Shown one piece after another: positions 61,620 through 64,000 of a DNA stretch of 64,000 nucleotides. The stretch lies in the NCBI GenBank assembly GCA_950295325.1, contig OX485807.1, forward strand, positions 34,936,440 to 35,000,439, written 5' to 3'. Within the stretch, counting starts at the first letter, position 1, and each line of letters opens with the position of its first letter. The translations under genes and the position numbers were made by a program. Under the pieces are notes generated by a model, which had not been told where the DNA came from, did no database searches, and saw only the letters and a list, made by a program, of their open reading frames with translations. The stretch is from Polytrichum commune. Taxonomy: Eukaryota; Streptophyta; Polytrichopsida; Polytrichales; Polytrichaceae.

Positions 61620-63382
61620 TGTCGCAACCCTTGCTAGCCCTCCTTGACCATCTTGCCAATTTTCGTTTCTAGCAAAGGTTACGAGCGCTAACCATTCGCA
61701 TTCCGCCATGCTAATGGATAGCTCCTCTTACCCCGGACCAATAGTTCATAGGAGGGAACCAACCCTCCTACTTTGCTTTCGGGACTCACCCCTTAATCAG
61801 TAACCCATTTCCCCAATGTGGACTTCCATCCATGGAAGTCCAATCCTATGTTGATCATCGCGTTGCCGGAGCAACACTACAACAACCCGAACCATACTAG
61901 GCAACTATGGCCTCACAATGGGCCAATGCCCATGGAGGCCGTGCCGTTCGGCCTCGGGTGGGTGAGGCCACACCACCTCACCCATATAAGCCTCTAGGAC
62001 TTCACGCGGGGCCCCTACCCCACCGTCAACCAACCTCTTGTCTCTCTACCAAGAGTTGGGGCCAAGTGGACATTTTCCTTTAGCTGCTGGGCCTAGAACC
62101 CCCCCAGCAGCTTCAGACCATCATAACTTCCTTGTATGATGTCTGATCATAACAACCAACCACTCCATCCTCATCTACGCTTCACGTAGATGCCGATGGA
62201 CTCCTCACTTGCCCCATTCGGGCAAGTATTGAGGACGTTATGCCTGTTTGAACCTTGGCAGTCCCGGGAATCCCTCCCAGGCACTGCTGTACCAGGGCGC
62301 TGTCCCGGGACAGCGCCCCACTCAAATGGCCATAACTCCTAGCTCACACCTCCGATTGAGGTGATCTTGAGCATTCTAGAATCACCACGCCATGAGCTAC
62401 GCATAGCTCATGGCCTTACCCTCATGCCTCCTAGTCTCTGTGGGTGGGAGGCGTTCCCAACGCCCGGGGCCCTCACCCACACTAGGATCACTTGGGCCCT
62501 CTCACCAACGGCGCCACAAGTCCCGGGTGTCACTCCGGGGTCCCCCTTGTGCCCATGGTGTTTCGGGCACTCCTCATGGAGAGGTGCGCGACACTCACCC
62601 CCACCAAACGGAGTCGATGCCCTCATCGACTATACTCGTAGTCGGCACACCAATTCTCAAGTTGCCATCCTCTATGGTGCGGCATTGTGTTTACCTTAGG
62701 GCGCGACCCCCACAATGCATCTTCAAATTTGGCATAGTCCCAAAGGTGTCGTTACTAGGTGGTCCGTTAGCGACCTTGGAACTCCTCCAAGGACCTAACC
62801 TACAATAGACCCACCTACTTTGAGACTCACTTGGGTTGCCCCTCCTTTGGGGCCTCCCCCGTTAGGCTCCACTAGCCTAACATGACACATCTAGGCGAGA
62901 CCTCAACGCTTCCACTAAGTTGTCTCGGTTGCAACTCCGAGATGGCTTTCCATTGTTAAGCCACGCCTCGATCGCACGGGGGTGATGCCAAGTCCCGCCC
63001 GACTTGGTTCCCACTTTGCTCTTTCGAGACATGGGTTCATGACTCCCATGCGCCAACTCTCGTTAGCTCGCGGGTAGCACTTTTATGAGCACGCGCCATC
63101 ACCTTGTCCCCGCCCGGACAAGCCCACAACTAAGAAGTTTCTTGGTTTTATCCAAGGCCCCTCCAAGCCATGGCCCCAATTACTCGGCTTACCCAACCTA
63201 GTTTGGCATGTCTATTCCCCCTCTTCCATTAACCAAGCACAAGTACAAGACTAGGACCTCATCTCATACTTTTCTCTTTGCACCACTAAAGTTTGGACTT
63301 TATTCCTTCAAGCCAAAGAACAAATACATGTTGTGGAGTAATTAGCCTCGAAGCTAAGTGTGCTACTAGCGTCTCTCCCCCA
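61620..63382 (-). mobile_element. Ty3/gypsy LTR, copy C (full length)
   Basis: Same start as A and B (TGTCGCAACCCTTGC) and the same body as A, ending ...TCTCTCCCCCA. On its right begins the 3' part of another internal region, so by integrase orientation this is the 3' LTR of an element extending beyond the window. Sequence differences from copy A are few. Confidence 0.78.
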
Positions 63383-64000
63383 CTAAAGGAGATTGATGTC
63401 CTCATCAATGCCTACGCTTCATTTCATTGGAGTGTCTAGCCTTAGTTTCTTCAAAGTGCTTTACCAATTCCTTGCCGTTCATCATGTCTCTTGCCGCTAC
63501 CCAAACGGCTTCTTTCTCATGGTATCCTCACCATTTCACCAAGTACTTCTTTGTACATTTTCTTTCATTTTTACTTGGGCTTCCTACACTTGAGGATGCC
63601 CTCCTACCTCATGTTCCAAATGACGTCCACAAGGTGGGGAGGTGGCCTAATCACTTGTTTGTGATCGGGCCACAAGGTGTCGTCCTTAAATCGTTTTAGG
63701 AATGAGACATGAAATGTGGGATGCACTTTGATCTTGGGCGGTAATTCCAACTTATATATGTCCTTGAACACTTGTTCCACAATGGAAAACGGAGCTCCAA
63801 TTTTGGACATGAACTTTGGAGTGAGGCCTTCCGGCTAGGTGAAGTTGTTCACATTCAACAACACCTTCTGGCCCACCTCATTCTCCACTTCGCGTCTTCC
63901 GGCATTGACTTGCACTCCGTAGCACCTTCGGGCTTTCTCCACCAACAACTTGGTCATCTCCAAGACTTGTTTACCATCCTTGGCCAAATCCTCACCATCT
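63383..64000 (-). pseudogene. Ty3/gypsy integrase C-terminal fragment, runs off the window
   Basis: A second copy of the sequence at 59831-60450: YKLELPPKIKVHPTFHVSFLK at 63810-63650 and the same TAG in NFT*PE. The window ends before the integrase core. Confidence 0.82.

Overview
The window is nuclear DNA of a land plant, gene-poor and rich in transposable elements. The evidence is spliced genes with GT-AG introns, two recognisable plant housekeeping genes, Ty3/gypsy and LINE pieces, and many small inverted-repeat elements. I cannot fix the species. The low gene density and the kind of mobile elements would suit a large-genome non-seed plant (lycophyte, fern or bryophyte), but that is inference.

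Layout. 1-14.8 kb holds no convincing host gene; it contains two hAT-type MITEs, a Mutator-like foldback element, Tourist/Harbinger-like MITEs, a perfect 38-bp hairpin and a dead Tc1-like transposase. 15.48-21.85 kb is a 16-exon gene on + for a Rab3GAP catalytic subunit homologue (802 codons, every splice phase compatible). 22-36 kb is repeat-rich and gene-less: MITEs, a 41-bp minisatellite split by a 554-bp element, and a 304-bp foldback. 36.4-39.8 kb is a 4-exon MATH-BTB gene on +, followed by decayed partial copies of its own 3' end, one of them split by a hAT MITE.

43.27-57.09 kb is the most interesting part: two divergent genes sharing a roughly 300-bp promoter region. On the minus strand a 13-exon gene (about 1,232 codons, all splice phases compatible) encodes a charged N-terminus, a ParB/sulfiredoxin-like GNHR box, and a C-terminal domain with the motif order of a beta-class (N6A/N4C) DNA methyltransferase. 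The catalytic DPPY is replaced by DVPE, and one in-frame stop lies just before motif I. On + a second gene encodes a Ser/Pro-rich N-terminus, a Cys/His cluster and a transposase-like tail. It has one frameshift and is cut by a retrotransposon LTR. Three introns of the minus-strand gene carry about 20 full-length copies of a 24-bp palindrome (11-bp arm CACCCTCTCGG, 2-bp centre, inverted arm) plus a few half copies, in satellite-like arrays. I saw none elsewhere in the window. I read this as a degraded two-gene mobile element that pairs a prokaryote-like ParB-methyltransferase fusion with a transposase-like protein.

57.09-64 kb is a cluster of Ty3/gypsy material: three copies of a long LTR (about 1.76 kb; one internally deleted) and minus-strand integrase fragments, continuing past the right edge.
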